64,000 nucleotides of DNA from Sipunculus nudus (lineage: Eukaryota; Annelida; Sipuncula; Golfingiida; Sipunculidae). The notes beneath the pieces were generated by a model. That model did not search any database, was not told where the DNA came from, and saw nothing but the letters and a program-made list of their open reading frames with translations. Of the stretch, positions 12,401-21,960 are shown one piece after another (position 1 is the stretch's first letter; every line of letters starts with the position of its first letter). The translations under genes and the position numbers were made by a program. The stretch spans positions 47,839,678-47,903,677 of the forward strand of contig CM049307.1 in NCBI GenBank assembly GCA_026874595.1, given 5' to 3'.

Positions 12401-14205
12401 TTTGGTGTGTGGACAGATATAGACCAGTTACAGATCGAGTTCGCGTTTTGTCCCGGTTGACCTACTTTTGACCGTTTTACGGCTCCTAAACTTAGAAAAT
12501 TTCATGAAAAATAGAAATATTCATGACATATACACATGTACGGCCTTTTTTTCGCAATGCCTGCAGATATTGGCCTGATTTTTGGTGTGTGAGCAGATAT
12601 AGACCAGTTACAGATCTAGTTCGCGTTTTGTCCCGGTTGACCTACTTTTGACTGTTTTACGGCTCCTGAACATAGAAAATTTCATGAAAAATATGAAATT
12701 TCATGACAAATACACATGTACGGACTTTTTTTCGCAGTGCCTGCAGATATTGGCCTGATTTTTGGTGTGTGGACAGATATAGACCAGTTACAGATGGAGT
12801 TCGCGTTTCGTCCCTGTTGTCCTACTTTTGACCGTTTGACGGCTCCTAAACTTAGAAATTTTCATGAAAAACAGAAATATTCATGACAGATACACATGTA
12901 CGGATTTTTTTTCGAAATGCCTGCAGATATTGGCCTGATTTTTGGTGTGTGGGCAGATATAGACCAGTTACAGATCGAGTTCATGTTTCGTCCTGGTTGA
13001 CCTACTTTTGACCGTTTTATGGCTCCTTAACTTAGAAAATTTCATGAAAAATAGAAATATTCATGACAGATACACATGTACAGACTTTTTTCGCAATGCC
13101 TGCAGATATTGGCCTGATTTTTGGTGTGTCTGCAGATATTGACCAGTTACAGATGGAGTTCGCATTTCGTCCCGGTTGACCTACTTTTGACTGTTTTACG
13201 GCTCCTGAACATAGAAAATTTCATGTAAAATATATATTTTCATGACAAATACATTTGTACAGACTTTTCTTCACAGTACCTGCAGATATTGGCCTGATTT
13301 TTTGTGTGTGGGCAGATAATGACCAGTTACAGATCAAGTTCACGTTTTGTCCCAGTTGACCTATTTTTGACCGTTTGACGGTGCTCTAACATAGAAAATT
13401 TCATAAAAAGGTGCTCATGTATGGACTTTTTTTCGCAGTGCCTGCAGATACAGGCCTGATTTTTGGTGTGTAGGCAGATAATGACCAGTTACAGATCGAG
13501 TTCTTGTTTTGTCTCAGTTGACCTACTTTTGACCATTTGACTGCTCCTGAACATAAAAAGTTTCATGAAAAATATATTTTTCATAACAAATGCATATGTA
13601 CTGACTTTTTTTCCTCAATGCCTGCAGATTCCACCCTGATTTTTTTTGTGTGGGCAGATAATGACAGTTACAGATCGAGTTTGCGTTTCAACCCGGTTGA
13701 CCTACTTTTGATTGTTTTACGGCTCCTAAACATAGAAAATTTCATGAAAGACAGAAATTTTTTGGAAAATGCACATGTATGGACTTTTTTTCACAATGCC
13801 TGCATATACTGGCATGATTTTTGGTGTGTTGCTTGATAATGACCCGTTACAGATCAAGTTTGCATTTTGCCCTTGTTGACCTACTTTTGACCATACGACA
13901 CCTCCTGAACTTAAAAATTTTTCAAAATTTTACAAATGTTTCTAATTTGCCCAAGGCGGGGGCATTCGTGTCGTTCCGACACATCTAGTATTTCTGTAAC
14001 ATAATTATACAGTATTCAAGTTAAATATGTGGTATATGTTATAAATGTTTAAATGTAATAACCTATATTTACAGGTATAAAACCTGTGACCTTTGATGAC
14101 TGGGTGAAGATTGATGCAGAGGAAGTCAGTAGAGGTCAAAAGGTCAACAAACCCAGGGAGAAGATCCTTGATGTAGAGGAAATGAAAGATATTGCCTGGA
14201 GATGA
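3424..14205 (+). CDS. FDXR: NADPH:adrenodoxin (ferredoxin) oxidoreductase, mitochondrial; C-terminal nine exons
   Basis: Flavoprotein of the mitochondrial matrix that passes electrons from NADPH via FAD to ferredoxin, for P450 and Fe-S cluster chemistry (family knowledge). Exons read by eye: 3424-3468, 4000-4068, 4388-4489, 5236-5428, 8786-8985, 9244-9294, 9565-9673, 10958-11131, 14075-14205. All introns are GT-AG and all phases agree, giving 357 residues and a TGA stop. Diagnostic stretches are [13 protein letters not shown], the NADP-binding [50 protein letters not shown] and the FAD-side [12 protein letters not shown]. The animal enzyme is about 490 residues, so roughly the N-terminal 130, including the FAD GxGxxG, is encoded left of the window; I found no matching exon in 1-3423. 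The introns host a MITE and elements of families A and C. No disabling change was seen in the exons. Confidence 0.96.
4000..4068 (+). CDS. FDXR: FDXR exon b
   Basis: 23 codons in phase 0 containing [18 protein letters not shown], a family signature. Acceptor ttccag, donor GTCAGA. Confidence 0.95.
4388..4489 (+). CDS. FDXR: FDXR exon c, NADP-binding motif
   Basis: 34 codons in phase 0 with [16 protein letters not shown], the NADP(H)-binding glycine motif. The donor G at 4490 is followed by the TAA target duplication of a MITE that begins at 4494, so the donor GTAAG is half host and half transposon. Confidence 0.95.
4494..4762. mobile_element. PIF/Harbinger-like MITE inserted in an FDXR splice donor
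   Basis: 269 bp bounded by about 35-bp terminal inverted repeats: left 4494-4528 beginning GGCCAAAAAATATG and right 4728-4762 ending ATATTTTTTTGGCC, sharing GGTATGGTTCTCAGGCAC near-exactly. It is flanked by a 3-bp direct repeat TAA (4491-4493 and 4763-4765), the TWA target duplication typical of PIF/Harbinger. No transposase, so non-autonomous. Confidence 0.88.
5236..5428 (+). CDS. FDXR: FDXR exon d
   Basis: 64 codons plus 1 nt (ends in phase 1). Contains [19 protein letters not shown] and the ASDFDGL stretch. Acceptor cccacag, donor GTAATC. Confidence 0.96.
5429..6052. other. FDXR intron d, left part
   Basis: AT-rich intron with a poly(G) run at about 5525-5540. Nothing else recognised. 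Confidence 0.6.
6053..8279 (+). mobile_element. Family C Helentron-like element with about 335-bp tandem units
   Basis: 5' end at 6053 folds as outer stem AGCTCAGC/GCTGAGCT with inner stem TGACT/AGTCA and loop TTC. A (CCGTCTGT)n stretch follows, then tandem units starting at about 6145, 6480, 6815, a truncated unit at about 7124, and 7447, each with a GGTGGCRCCACC-type palindrome. The 3' end has TCAGCTGAGC, an inverted copy of the 5' start, then the palindrome TGACCCATGGGTCA (8262-8275) and CTTG|TT. A second, older terminus (8022-8055) shows nesting or end duplication. Non-coding; sits in FDXR intron d. Confidence 0.82.
8280..8785. other. FDXR intron d, right part
   Basis: No gene signal. 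8475-8545 contains short purine-rich GGGAARTT repeats. Confidence 0.5.
8786..8985 (+). CDS. FDXR: FDXR exon e
   Basis: Completes a GAT codon with exon d and runs 66 more codons. It contains [16 protein letters not shown] and [10 protein letters not shown]. Acceptor tttttag, donor GTATGT. The preceding 3.36-kb intron carries a family C element. Confidence 0.95.
9244..9294 (+). CDS. FDXR: FDXR exon f
   Basis: 17 codons in phase 0 ([15 protein letters not shown]), matching the AVPTGDMEDLPCGL region of vertebrate FDXR. Acceptor ttttacag, donor GTGAGT. Confidence 0.92.
9565..9673 (+). CDS. FDXR: FDXR exon g
   Basis: 36 codons plus 1 nt with [26 protein letters not shown]. Acceptor cttgcag, donor GTGAGG; ends in phase 1. 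Confidence 0.94.
9728..10015 (+). mobile_element. Family C fragment, 5' part only
   Basis: Begins with the family C start hairpin (CAGCTGACTGAAAGTCA..CTGAGG), then one unit with GGCACAAATTG, GGAAATTAGGTCACTGTGACC and a C-run at about 9929-9942. The 3' hairpin end is absent, so it is truncated. Confidence 0.65.
10150..10957. other. FDXR intron g, diverged repeat fragments
   Basis: 10170-10340 opens like other Helentron-like starts ('gcctt..aggctgattggctattgtcatcac') and 10450-10700 carries degenerate GGTGGCACCACC motifs. No clean boundaries were found and no coding signal. Confidence 0.35.
10958..11131 (+). CDS. FDXR: FDXR exon h, FAD-binding C-terminal motif
   Basis: Starts and ends in phase 1. 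Contains [20 protein letters not shown], the conserved segment that closes over FAD. Acceptor attacag, donor GTGAGA. Confidence 0.95.
12061..12250 (-). repeat. tRNA-SINE-like fragment
   Basis: On the minus strand, 12252-12236 reads like a tRNA A box (CTTAGTGGTTAAGGC) and about 12215-12200 like a degenerate B box (CATTCAAACCCC). The left edge carries GTGGTTAAGG at 12061-12070 in the opposite orientation, giving inverted GTGGTTAAGG ends. No poly(A) tail or target duplication was identified. Confidence 0.35.
12281..13988 (+). mobile_element. Family A Helentron-like element, copy 1 (180-bp tandem units)
   Basis: The start folds as outer stem ATGCCCC/GGGGCAT and inner stem GCCAC/GTGGC with loop AAA (12281-12309). 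About nine 180-bp units follow, marked by CACATGTACGGAC, GCCTGCAGATATTGGCC and ACCAGTTACAGATCGAGTT. The 3' end carries GGCGGGGGCAT, inverted relative to ATGCCCCCGCC at the start, then hairpin GTGTCG/CGACAC (13968-13982, loop TTC) and CTAG at 13985-13988, followed by T. Copy 2 at 62881-63992 has identical ends. Lies in the last FDXR intron. Confidence 0.88.
14075..14205 (+). CDS. FDXR: FDXR terminal coding exon
   Basis: Starts in phase 1 after tttacag and ends in TGA at 14203-14205. Encodes [19 protein letters not shown] and KPREKI, matching the C-terminal end of the family. The preceding 2.9-kb intron holds the SINE-like fragment and family A copy 1. Confidence 0.95.
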
Positions 14206-14480
14206 TAGTGCCTTATTACTGCTAAATACTTGGATTTACACTGTCATTTAAAAGTTTTTTTATGTGGAATTGAACCTCAGAAGCAATTTTTTTCTTCATC
14301 ATAGATACCAGATACCAGTATGTTTTATATAAATGAAATGAAAGATTTCACCTAAAGATTATGTTGCTTTGTTAGTATGATTTGCTTCCTCTTTATTTAT
14401 TTTCATACTTAAAAGAATGTATAGCTGCAGTGAGCAATATTATGTGTCTCATGGAAATGTGTTTCAGGATTTTAATAATT
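14206..14480 (+). other. FDXR 3' untranslated region, proximal part
   Basis: AT-rich sequence between the FDXR stop and the family B element. I see no AATAAA or ATTAAA here. The first AATAAA signals downstream are inside the B repeats (15472-15477, 16030-16035), then at 17456-17461, so the poly(A) site is unresolved. Confidence 0.5.
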
Positions 14481-16537
14481 GTATCGCCAGACAAAGTCTG
14501 TAGATACTATTGTTGAGGCACGATTGCTCTGCCGCCACAGCCACCGTAGTGATTTTGTTTGGACGCGATAACTCAAAAAATATTTTACGGATGTTTACCA
14601 AACTTGACATGTGCATAGATATGGGTGAGAGTACAAAGCCTATTTAAAATGGGGTCATGACCTTAATTAGGAGATTGACCTTGACCTTGATTAGGTCCAC
14701 TTTGGGGGAAAATCACACAAATTCTTAACTATCTCAAGAAATCTTGCATGGATTGATCTCAAAATCAACTTAACCAAAGATCTTGGATAGTTTTATCATG
14801 TACCAGAAACTAGTGGCGCCACCTGTTATCCTTTTCTTGTTTTCGTGCCATGCAATACCCCGATCATTGCGGGCCACTTAACAGTACTGTGACCATTGTA
14901 AGTCAAAAATTAATGGACAGTTTTTTTTCATATTTTGCATGTACATAGACATGGGTTATGGGATTATGTATATTTAAATTGGGTCATGACCTTTCCTATG
15001 AGAGTGACCTTGACCTTGAATATTGCCATATATGGTGAAAATCACACTAAATCATAAATATCTCAATAAGGGATGCATGTATTGGTCCAAAAATCAAATT
15101 GACCGAAGATCTTGGATAGCTATGTCTTTTGTGGAAGACAGGTGGCGCTACCTTCTATCTTTCTCTTGTTTCTTGCCTTTTAATACCCGATTATTGCCAC
15201 TTGACAGTACTGTGAGCATTATAAGTCCTAAAACTTATTGACAGATTGGGTTGATATTGTGTATGTACATTAATCTTGCACCCCTCCATCTTGTATTCAA
15301 AACTGGTGGTGCCATCTGCAGTTGTTTGCCGTGGCATCCATCTGTACATGTGCTTTGGGTAAAAATTGCTCATATCTCCGAAGTGGTCCAAGATATTTGA
15401 CATGAAAATTGACATGTCCATCCATCTCGGAAATTTTTCTCATTAACCCACCTACCTTCCCGTTTTTGTAGAATAAATTAATACCCTTTTCTGAGGAGTG
15501 ATTTGCACAATTGGCCTGAAATTGCGCCTATCCATAGATCTTGCACCCCTCCATCTTTTACTCAAGACAGGTGGTGCCATCTGTAATCATTTTGCCGTAT
15601 TGTCCATCTATACATGTGCTTTTGGTAAAAATTGCTCATATCTCCGGAGTGGTTCAAGGTATTTGTCAGAAATTTGGCATGTCCATCCATCTTTGAATGT
15701 TTTCTCATAAACCAGACAGATGGCGCCACCTACTTTTCCATTTTTTCTAGAGTAAATTAATGCCGTTTTCTGAGGAGTGGTTTGCCCTATTGGCCTGAAA
15801 TTGTGCATATCCATAGAACTTGGACTCCTCCATCTTGTACATAAGACTGGTGGCGCCATCTACAATCATTTTGCTGTGGTGTCCATCTGTACAGGTGCTT
15901 TCGGTGAAAATTTCTTTTATCTCTAGAGTGGTTCAAGGTATTATTTTCTGAAATTTGGCATGTCCATCCATCTTTGAAAGTTTTCTCATAAAACAGACAG
16001 GTGGCGCCACCTACCTTCTTTTTTTGTAGAATAAATTAATGCCCTTTTCTCAGGAGTGATTTAGCCTATTGGCCTAAAATTGTGCGTATAGATCTTGGAC
16101 TCCTTCATCTTGTACGCAAGACTGGTGGCACAATCTGCAAACGTTTTGCCATGACGTCCACCTGTATATTTGTTTAAGATGAAAATTGCTCATATCTGAG
16201 GAGTCCTTCAATGTGTTGGACTCCAATTTGGCATGTACATCCATCTTAGAGAGTTTTCTTGTCAACTAGACAGGTGGTGCCACCTACCTTTCCATTTTTA
16301 TAGTATAAATTCATCCTCTTTTCATAAGAGTGATTCTCTTAATTGGTCCACATATTTGGTGAAAAATATTGTTTCTAAAGTTGGTAGATGAAAGAAACAA
16401 TAGTCCCTTGCCAAATGTCAGTACATGTATATACATGTATATGCTGCTGAAGATGGGGGGACTAATCTGATTTGGGGGGGGGGGGAGATTAATTGTCTGG
16501 CGATACTATGGCACCTGCGGTGCCAAGAAATATCTAG
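14481..16537 (+). mobile_element. Family B Helentron-like element (about 270-bp units)
   Basis: Starts GTATCGCCAGACAA, with a hairpin AGAC/GTCT around AAA and outer GTATC/GATAC (14481-14507). The exact 14-nt inverted copy TTGTCTGGCGATAC lies at 16493-16506, followed by hairpin GGCACC/GGTGCC with loop TGC (16510-16524) and AAGAAATATCTAG|T. Internal units (starting near 15277, 15543, 15820, 16090) carry paired GGTGGCGCCACC palindromes and are related to the family D array. Non-coding. Downstream of the FDXR stop, so possibly in its 3' UTR. Confidence 0.87.
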
Positions 16538-17520
16538 TTTGTTATTTGTTTTTGATCTTTTAGGAGGTACACATGCCCTTTGATGAAACCAACTTCGTTT
16601 ATTTAATGATAATTTATCTCTAGATCGACTTCAGAACTGCTATGAGTTACTTTAATTGTCCCCAAATTTGCACTAGTTTTAATTTGAGAAAATATAATGA
16701 TAAGAATTGTGTATGTATCAGGGTAAAACGTGACTTCATGTTATGATTGCATTTACAGAGAGATGTAAATGAATCATTATAGTTAGAGTAACAATATGTT
16801 AAGAAAACTTGACAATCTTTTTTAGAATATCATAATTCTTTTGAACTTTTCATTTTCTTCATTGCATTTTTCTCATATGAATTTTATTTGATATATTGGA
16901 ATTATGACTCAGGGTGATAGCATATTCCTTCGAACCATTACACAAGGGATCAAAACAAACCTCAATTATATATAGTCTTGTTATGAAATAATGGTTTGTC
17001 ATTTGAATCAACAAAATGTTTATAAGCATGGGGGGGGGATAGATATCAGACGTGAAAATCATAAATGACCACAATATGTTTATATATCTATAAATAGATA
17101 TATGTTTGCCTTTCTATATATGTATCTATAAATCACATCATTTTCAAACGGCATTAAAACATTTCTATGATGGTATGCAAACACAACTGTAATATGTTTT
17201 CGCAGAATTTATATTTGTGTTCCGGGGCTGAATTTAGCATATTTAGCATCAGGATTAAAATTAATTGTGTTCATTTGATCCTAAATTATAATACAAGCTT
17301 TAATCAACTGTAACTATATAATTTATACTCTGTATATACTATTATCTCTTTGTTGATTAAATCCAACCTGAAAAGTATAGCATTTAATTTATTGTTTGTA
17401 AATAATCATATGTAATCAGTATTATTTGTTTCTATCACATGGTTTTGTAATCAGAAATAAAGATTTCCTTGCCAGAGGATATGCATTATTTCAGGTCAGT
17501 ATGGCGAACCACTCGTGAGA
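16538..17520. other. Intergenic, AT-rich; candidate distal FDXR poly(A) signal
   Basis: No ORF of interest. AATAAA at 17456-17461 on the + strand is the nearest canonical poly(A) signal outside the repeats. There is a short palindromic TATCTATAAATAGATATA near 17085-17102. Confidence 0.35.
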
Positions 17521-17539
17521 AAAAGGGCATGAATGTATT

Positions 17540-17860
17540 CAATGAAAACGAAAAGGTAGGTGGTACCTGTTTGGTTTACAAGAAAACTCTCAAAGATGGA
17601 TGGACATGACAAATTTCAGACCATTACATTGAACCACACCTGAGATATGAGTAATTTTCACTCGAAGCAAACGCATGGATGGATGCCACGCAAATACGAT
17701 TACAGATGATGCACCAGTCTTGAATTCGAGTGGTAGGTATCCAAGATCTATGGACATGCACAATTTCAGCCAAATTTATTGAACAACCCCTGAGATATGG
17801 GCTGTTATCCCTTTGACACCCAGATTCATACTGCATGAAAAGGATTGCAGGTGGTGCACA
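17540..17860 (-). mobile_element. Inverted fragment of the B/D repeat unit
   Basis: Reads as the reverse complement of family B units: GGTAGGTGGTACC, CAAAGATGGATGGACATG, CTGAGATATGAG, GATCTATGGACATGCACAA, GCAGGTGGTGCA. No terminal hairpins, so a fragment. Confidence 0.6.
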
Positions 17861-18424
17861 AATAACTTTGTTAGCACTAGTTCACATGTGACCCAATAAT
17901 TCTGTTGGGTTGCGGAAAGATTGGTCCAAGAGTCTCAGAGGAGTTTCTCGGGAAAGGAACGCAGAGGCAGCAGAACCAACATGTAAACATAGTATCTGCA
18001 AAAAACTGTGTTGGTGAATACAATAACAATGTTGCATTGTCTGACCGATAAGGTTGGCGTTCAAGCTAGTGCTATGTAATACCTTTATATTTCCATTACA
18101 TATGGCCTATAAAGCGCTTGAAACTGACAGGAATTACAGACCTACGATAGTGTTCATTGTAACAAGAATTTTAAGATAAATGCTTAATAAAAATATCATA
18201 TTAAATAAATTTGCAAAATTGAAGTAGGTTGCCATAAGTAAGCTGTAACAACATAAGCCTTATCCACCGGCCTTGTATTTGTTTTATTCTCGGCAACAAT
18301 AATGACACCTGACGAGACTGTTATAAATACGCCGTGCATTTTTTTTTTTTTAAGTTGTGAGAGTATAAGAATGGACCAGAGGAACCGTTCAGAAGCCATG
18401 CTTTACATTGAAATGGAGCTATTT

Positions 18425-18990
18425 ATAAGTCATCTGAGCTAAAGTTGTGGTCCTTTGTTCGTCGTCCGTCCGGCCGGCCGTCCGTTATCAAGGCACGTTT
18501 TGAAACCGTTGGACTTACGAATCCAACATACAGTTGGATGTCTCCAAAATCTATCATACCGAAAATTGGGTCACTAGGACTTTGTTCCTTTGAGATATTA
18601 AGATATTTCCATATAAAAGCCATTGTTACACTTCAAGTCTGACTAATATCAAAACCACTGATCTGTTTTCGGTCATATTTAGTATTCTTATTCATCCATA
18701 AATTTTCTATGAACATACAAAAAATTAGGTCAGTATTTTGAAGTTATGGGCCCAAATATAATGCAATGTTTAAAAAATCAGAAAATATATTTACTCCTTT
18801 AACATGAGAATTGCTGAATGTGGAGACACTTTTTCAGGGATATAACTTTATTTAATCAAGATTCAATCGTTTACCCAAAATAAGATCTGAATTTTGCAAT
18901 TTTTTTCAAGTCAATAGCATAAATTAAAAAAAAAATCAATACCTTAAATTTTGTCCAACTTTAGCAACGGCACGTTTTTTTCCTGTAATC
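18425..18990 (+). repeat. Dispersed repeat, pair member 2 (partner 1350-1920)
   Basis: Opens 'AAGTCATCTGAGCTA..GTGGTCCTTTGTTCGTCGTCC' like a family C start, then follows the order of motifs at 1350-1920 down to ATCAATACCTTAAATTTTG. Less decayed at its start than the other copy. Confidence 0.65.
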
Positions 18991-19096
18991 ACTGTTGATT
19001 TAATTTTCAAAGCATTGTTACGGGACGTAATATAAACAGATCACGTATGCGTGATGAACACAAATTCTGTAAAGGAGATAAAAAAATCCAAGATTC

Positions 19097-19795
19097 TGTA
19101 ACACTAGGTAGCGTGAAATGTCTAGGGGAATGAATAAAGAAGTCGGTGGTTTTTTGTTAACAAATAACTATAATTTATTCTTAAAACAACCCTAACAATA
19201 CAATACACTAAATCAATACAATTATACAGTAAAACAGCGGTATAGCAACAAGTCAATACAATCACATAGAAAATTAATGTGCACAGTACCTGGATACCAA
19301 CACCATCACAACGATAAGTCCTTTAAATGTAAACTCTCGGAGAATGACAGTCCAGTGTAAAGCTCTTGCAACAATCCGGAAAGTAAACTTTAATTCCAAA
19401 TGCATAAAATCCAGGAGAAAGTCTGAAAATCTATAATTTCCGCATTCGTCGGATAACGTCCTGACACACGCTTCTGCGTCCGATGAAATCAGCTCTACTC
19501 CTCCCGCGTTCGAGAACACACCTCTTTATATACCTTCACACCTCAAGCCGAGAATTTTCCAATTCTCGAACAGTCTAAAAGGTCTTGCACAACACAGTCT
19601 ACACGCGTTTCAGGAATTCTCCAGAAAAACAGCGCTGTGTATCTCCACATACCAGGCTCATCACGTGACCCACGGCCAAGCTTGAAAACCCAAGGCTAAA
19701 CATGACAACGAGAGTTCAACCAGTACGGATTAAACATAGAAAGTAGTACGCGGCCAGACACGAGTTACACAACAGGAGTTACGCCCGTGTCACAT
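19097..19795 (-). mobile_element. Probable solo LTR
   Basis: On the minus strand it starts TGTGACACGGGCG (right edge 19795) and ends GTGTTACA (left edge 19097), i.e. TG..CA with short inverted ends. It has a TATA-like GGTATATAAAG (19524-19534) and an AATAAA on the minus strand (TTTATT at 19174-19179), in the order expected of an LTR. It is more GC-rich than its flanks. The flanks GATTC and TAATA do not match, so boundaries are uncertain and no internal region is present. Confidence 0.45.
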
Positions 19796-20439
19796 AATAA
19801 AAAGAGCACCTGTAACGGCATATATACAAAACCATTTTATTTTTTAAAATCTGAAATTTCTAAGGAATTGATCGAAAACAGATAAGTAATTCCTTTCTTT
19901 AAAAGAGTGAAAAGTTCCCCAGGTGTGAAATTGACAATTAATTCCAGTAATAAATTATAGCTGAGATAGTAATTAGCACATTGATATTGTCTGTCCCTCA
20001 TGCAACCAAGAGTGTGTTAACTTTATTTAAAAAGATGTTTTTATTTTAATCTTTTATTTCGGTGAATAAAATTAAGCATGTACTGAAAACTCCAATGTGC
20101 AAAACTTTTAATAGTGATTCAAGGAATAATCATGAAGATGCCATGTTGTGGCATTATTTTCTTTTAAATTCAGTTTAAACATTTGTGATTTAAAAATAAT
20201 AAAATTTTTTATGCAAAATATGACTATGATAAGGCTACACTCTGGATAACTAATGATTGCAACTTAGAATTCTAATATTTTAACATATTTTCAGATTTTT
20301 TTATTACAAATCCATAAAACTTGTAAATAAAAAAGAATGAATCTGATCAAAACTATTGATGGAAAAAGTGGATATGCTAAAATATAGGCTTTAATATAAA
20401 CTTAAATGCATTACTCCCTTGAGAGTGAAATAAAGGTAT
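19796..20439. other. Intergenic, AT-rich
   Basis: No coding or structural signal recognised. Confidence 0.4.
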
Positions 20440-20853
20440 TAGTCTATTCTGTCCACTGGGCTGTCCATCTGTAAATACTGGTTTTCTTCGTGACAGTCTT
20501 GTCAGAGTATTAGTTTTTGCAATCATTTATTTAGAACTTTACTATAACCAAGTAGGAGGGAACTTTTCCTCTTAGCTTTTCATATGCTTATATATATGAA
20601 AAACATTACAATCGAATATTTTGCAAAATTATCGAAAATTTCATAATTCAGCTGATTTCATGAAAGTCTTGTCAGTGTATTAGTTTTGTAATCATATATA
20701 GAACTTTAACCAAGTTGGAATGCCATTTCCTCTTAGCTTCTCATATGCTTATACATATGAAAAACATTAAAATAAAATATTTTGTATATTTTGCATTTGC
20801 TAAAATTTCAAACTTCAGCTAAGCAACGTGACCCATGGGCCCCTTGTTATGAA
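20440..20853 (+). mobile_element. Family C-type 3' end with two roughly 190-bp direct repeats
   Basis: The motif GTCTTGTCAGWGTATTAGTTTT..CCTCTTAGCTTYTCATATGCTTATA occurs at about 20495-20605 and 20667-20770. The segment closes with CAGCTAAGCAACGTGACCCATGGGCCCCTTGTT-type sequence (about 20818-20848), the same 3' terminus as family C with one hairpin mismatch. Confidence 0.6.
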
Positions 20854-20999
20854 ACTGAAAGGAGACGGCGGAAGGTGATATTTGATGAAAGTCTTAGGTT
20901 GCCTCTCGTGGTGTACGATCTGAGTATTTTTCCTGTATTTTTATACCCACTGATCATTACAATTGGGCATATTAACACGTTTTCTTTTATGTGCTCGTG

Positions 21000-21924
21000 G
21001 GCGCAATGACTGGACATTTTGGCTTATTTTTTCTCTCATATTCCAAAACTTTGTACGAGTAACACAAAAACCTAGCCTTATATATTATCTTAATTCAGCT
21101 AACTTGGACATCTATAGGGGCCTCATTGTTTTGTATTCTGGCCGATCGCTCATGTTGCTCCAATATAGCGCGTATCTCGGGTACACAAGCGCGGTTTCAT
21201 GCCTGATATATAAATCTTTTATGAGACCAGAACAAAACCATCTTTGTGGATTTTCCCGCCTTTCAGTTTCCATGACCACTGTGGTCCAGTCTTTATACAC
21301 ACTGGGGATGCAATTTGACACGATGTGATGAACGAAGCACTCAAACCTACCCGGACATATAAGTAATTTTGTCTACGGTAATAAATATGATAAACCCATC
21401 CTGGATCAACATGTTTGAAACGGCCGCTCGCACCCATCAGGGGTGTATCCCTGATATCAACATATCGGTAGTTGGAGTGTTAAAGTTTAAACTTTAAACG
21501 AGATTGCGACTTCCTTTTCTGTTCGTTTTTATGGATAAAGAGATTGGGCTCATATGCACTTTTTTTTGCACCTTTTTGCCACCTTGTATACCCAGGGGGT
21601 TGTCGCGGGGGATCATGCCCCCACCCCCATCCGACCCTACCATGTAATATTGAGGAAACATATTCCAGACAGTAAAATCTACTAAGAAAAAGCATAAAAG
21701 TATATATAGAAATATGAAAATATCAGTCATCAATCATGTTTACTTAAAATTTTCATTACTGTAGACCTACACCTTAACATGCAGGTAACAAACTTTTCCT
21801 CGTTTCCAGTCTAAAAATGGTAAAGGATATTGAAGTACAGGCTGATTCTATATTATATATATATACACAGATGTGTGTGTGTGTGCATCTATACATCTTG
21901 GTCAGCGGATTTGCTGTAGGCCCG

Positions 21925-21960
<36 letters not shown>

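Noticed and set aside
19274-19519. Minus-strand ORF with protein-like composition
   Set aside because: It lies within the probable solo LTR and ends near its TATA-like box; no domain recognised.
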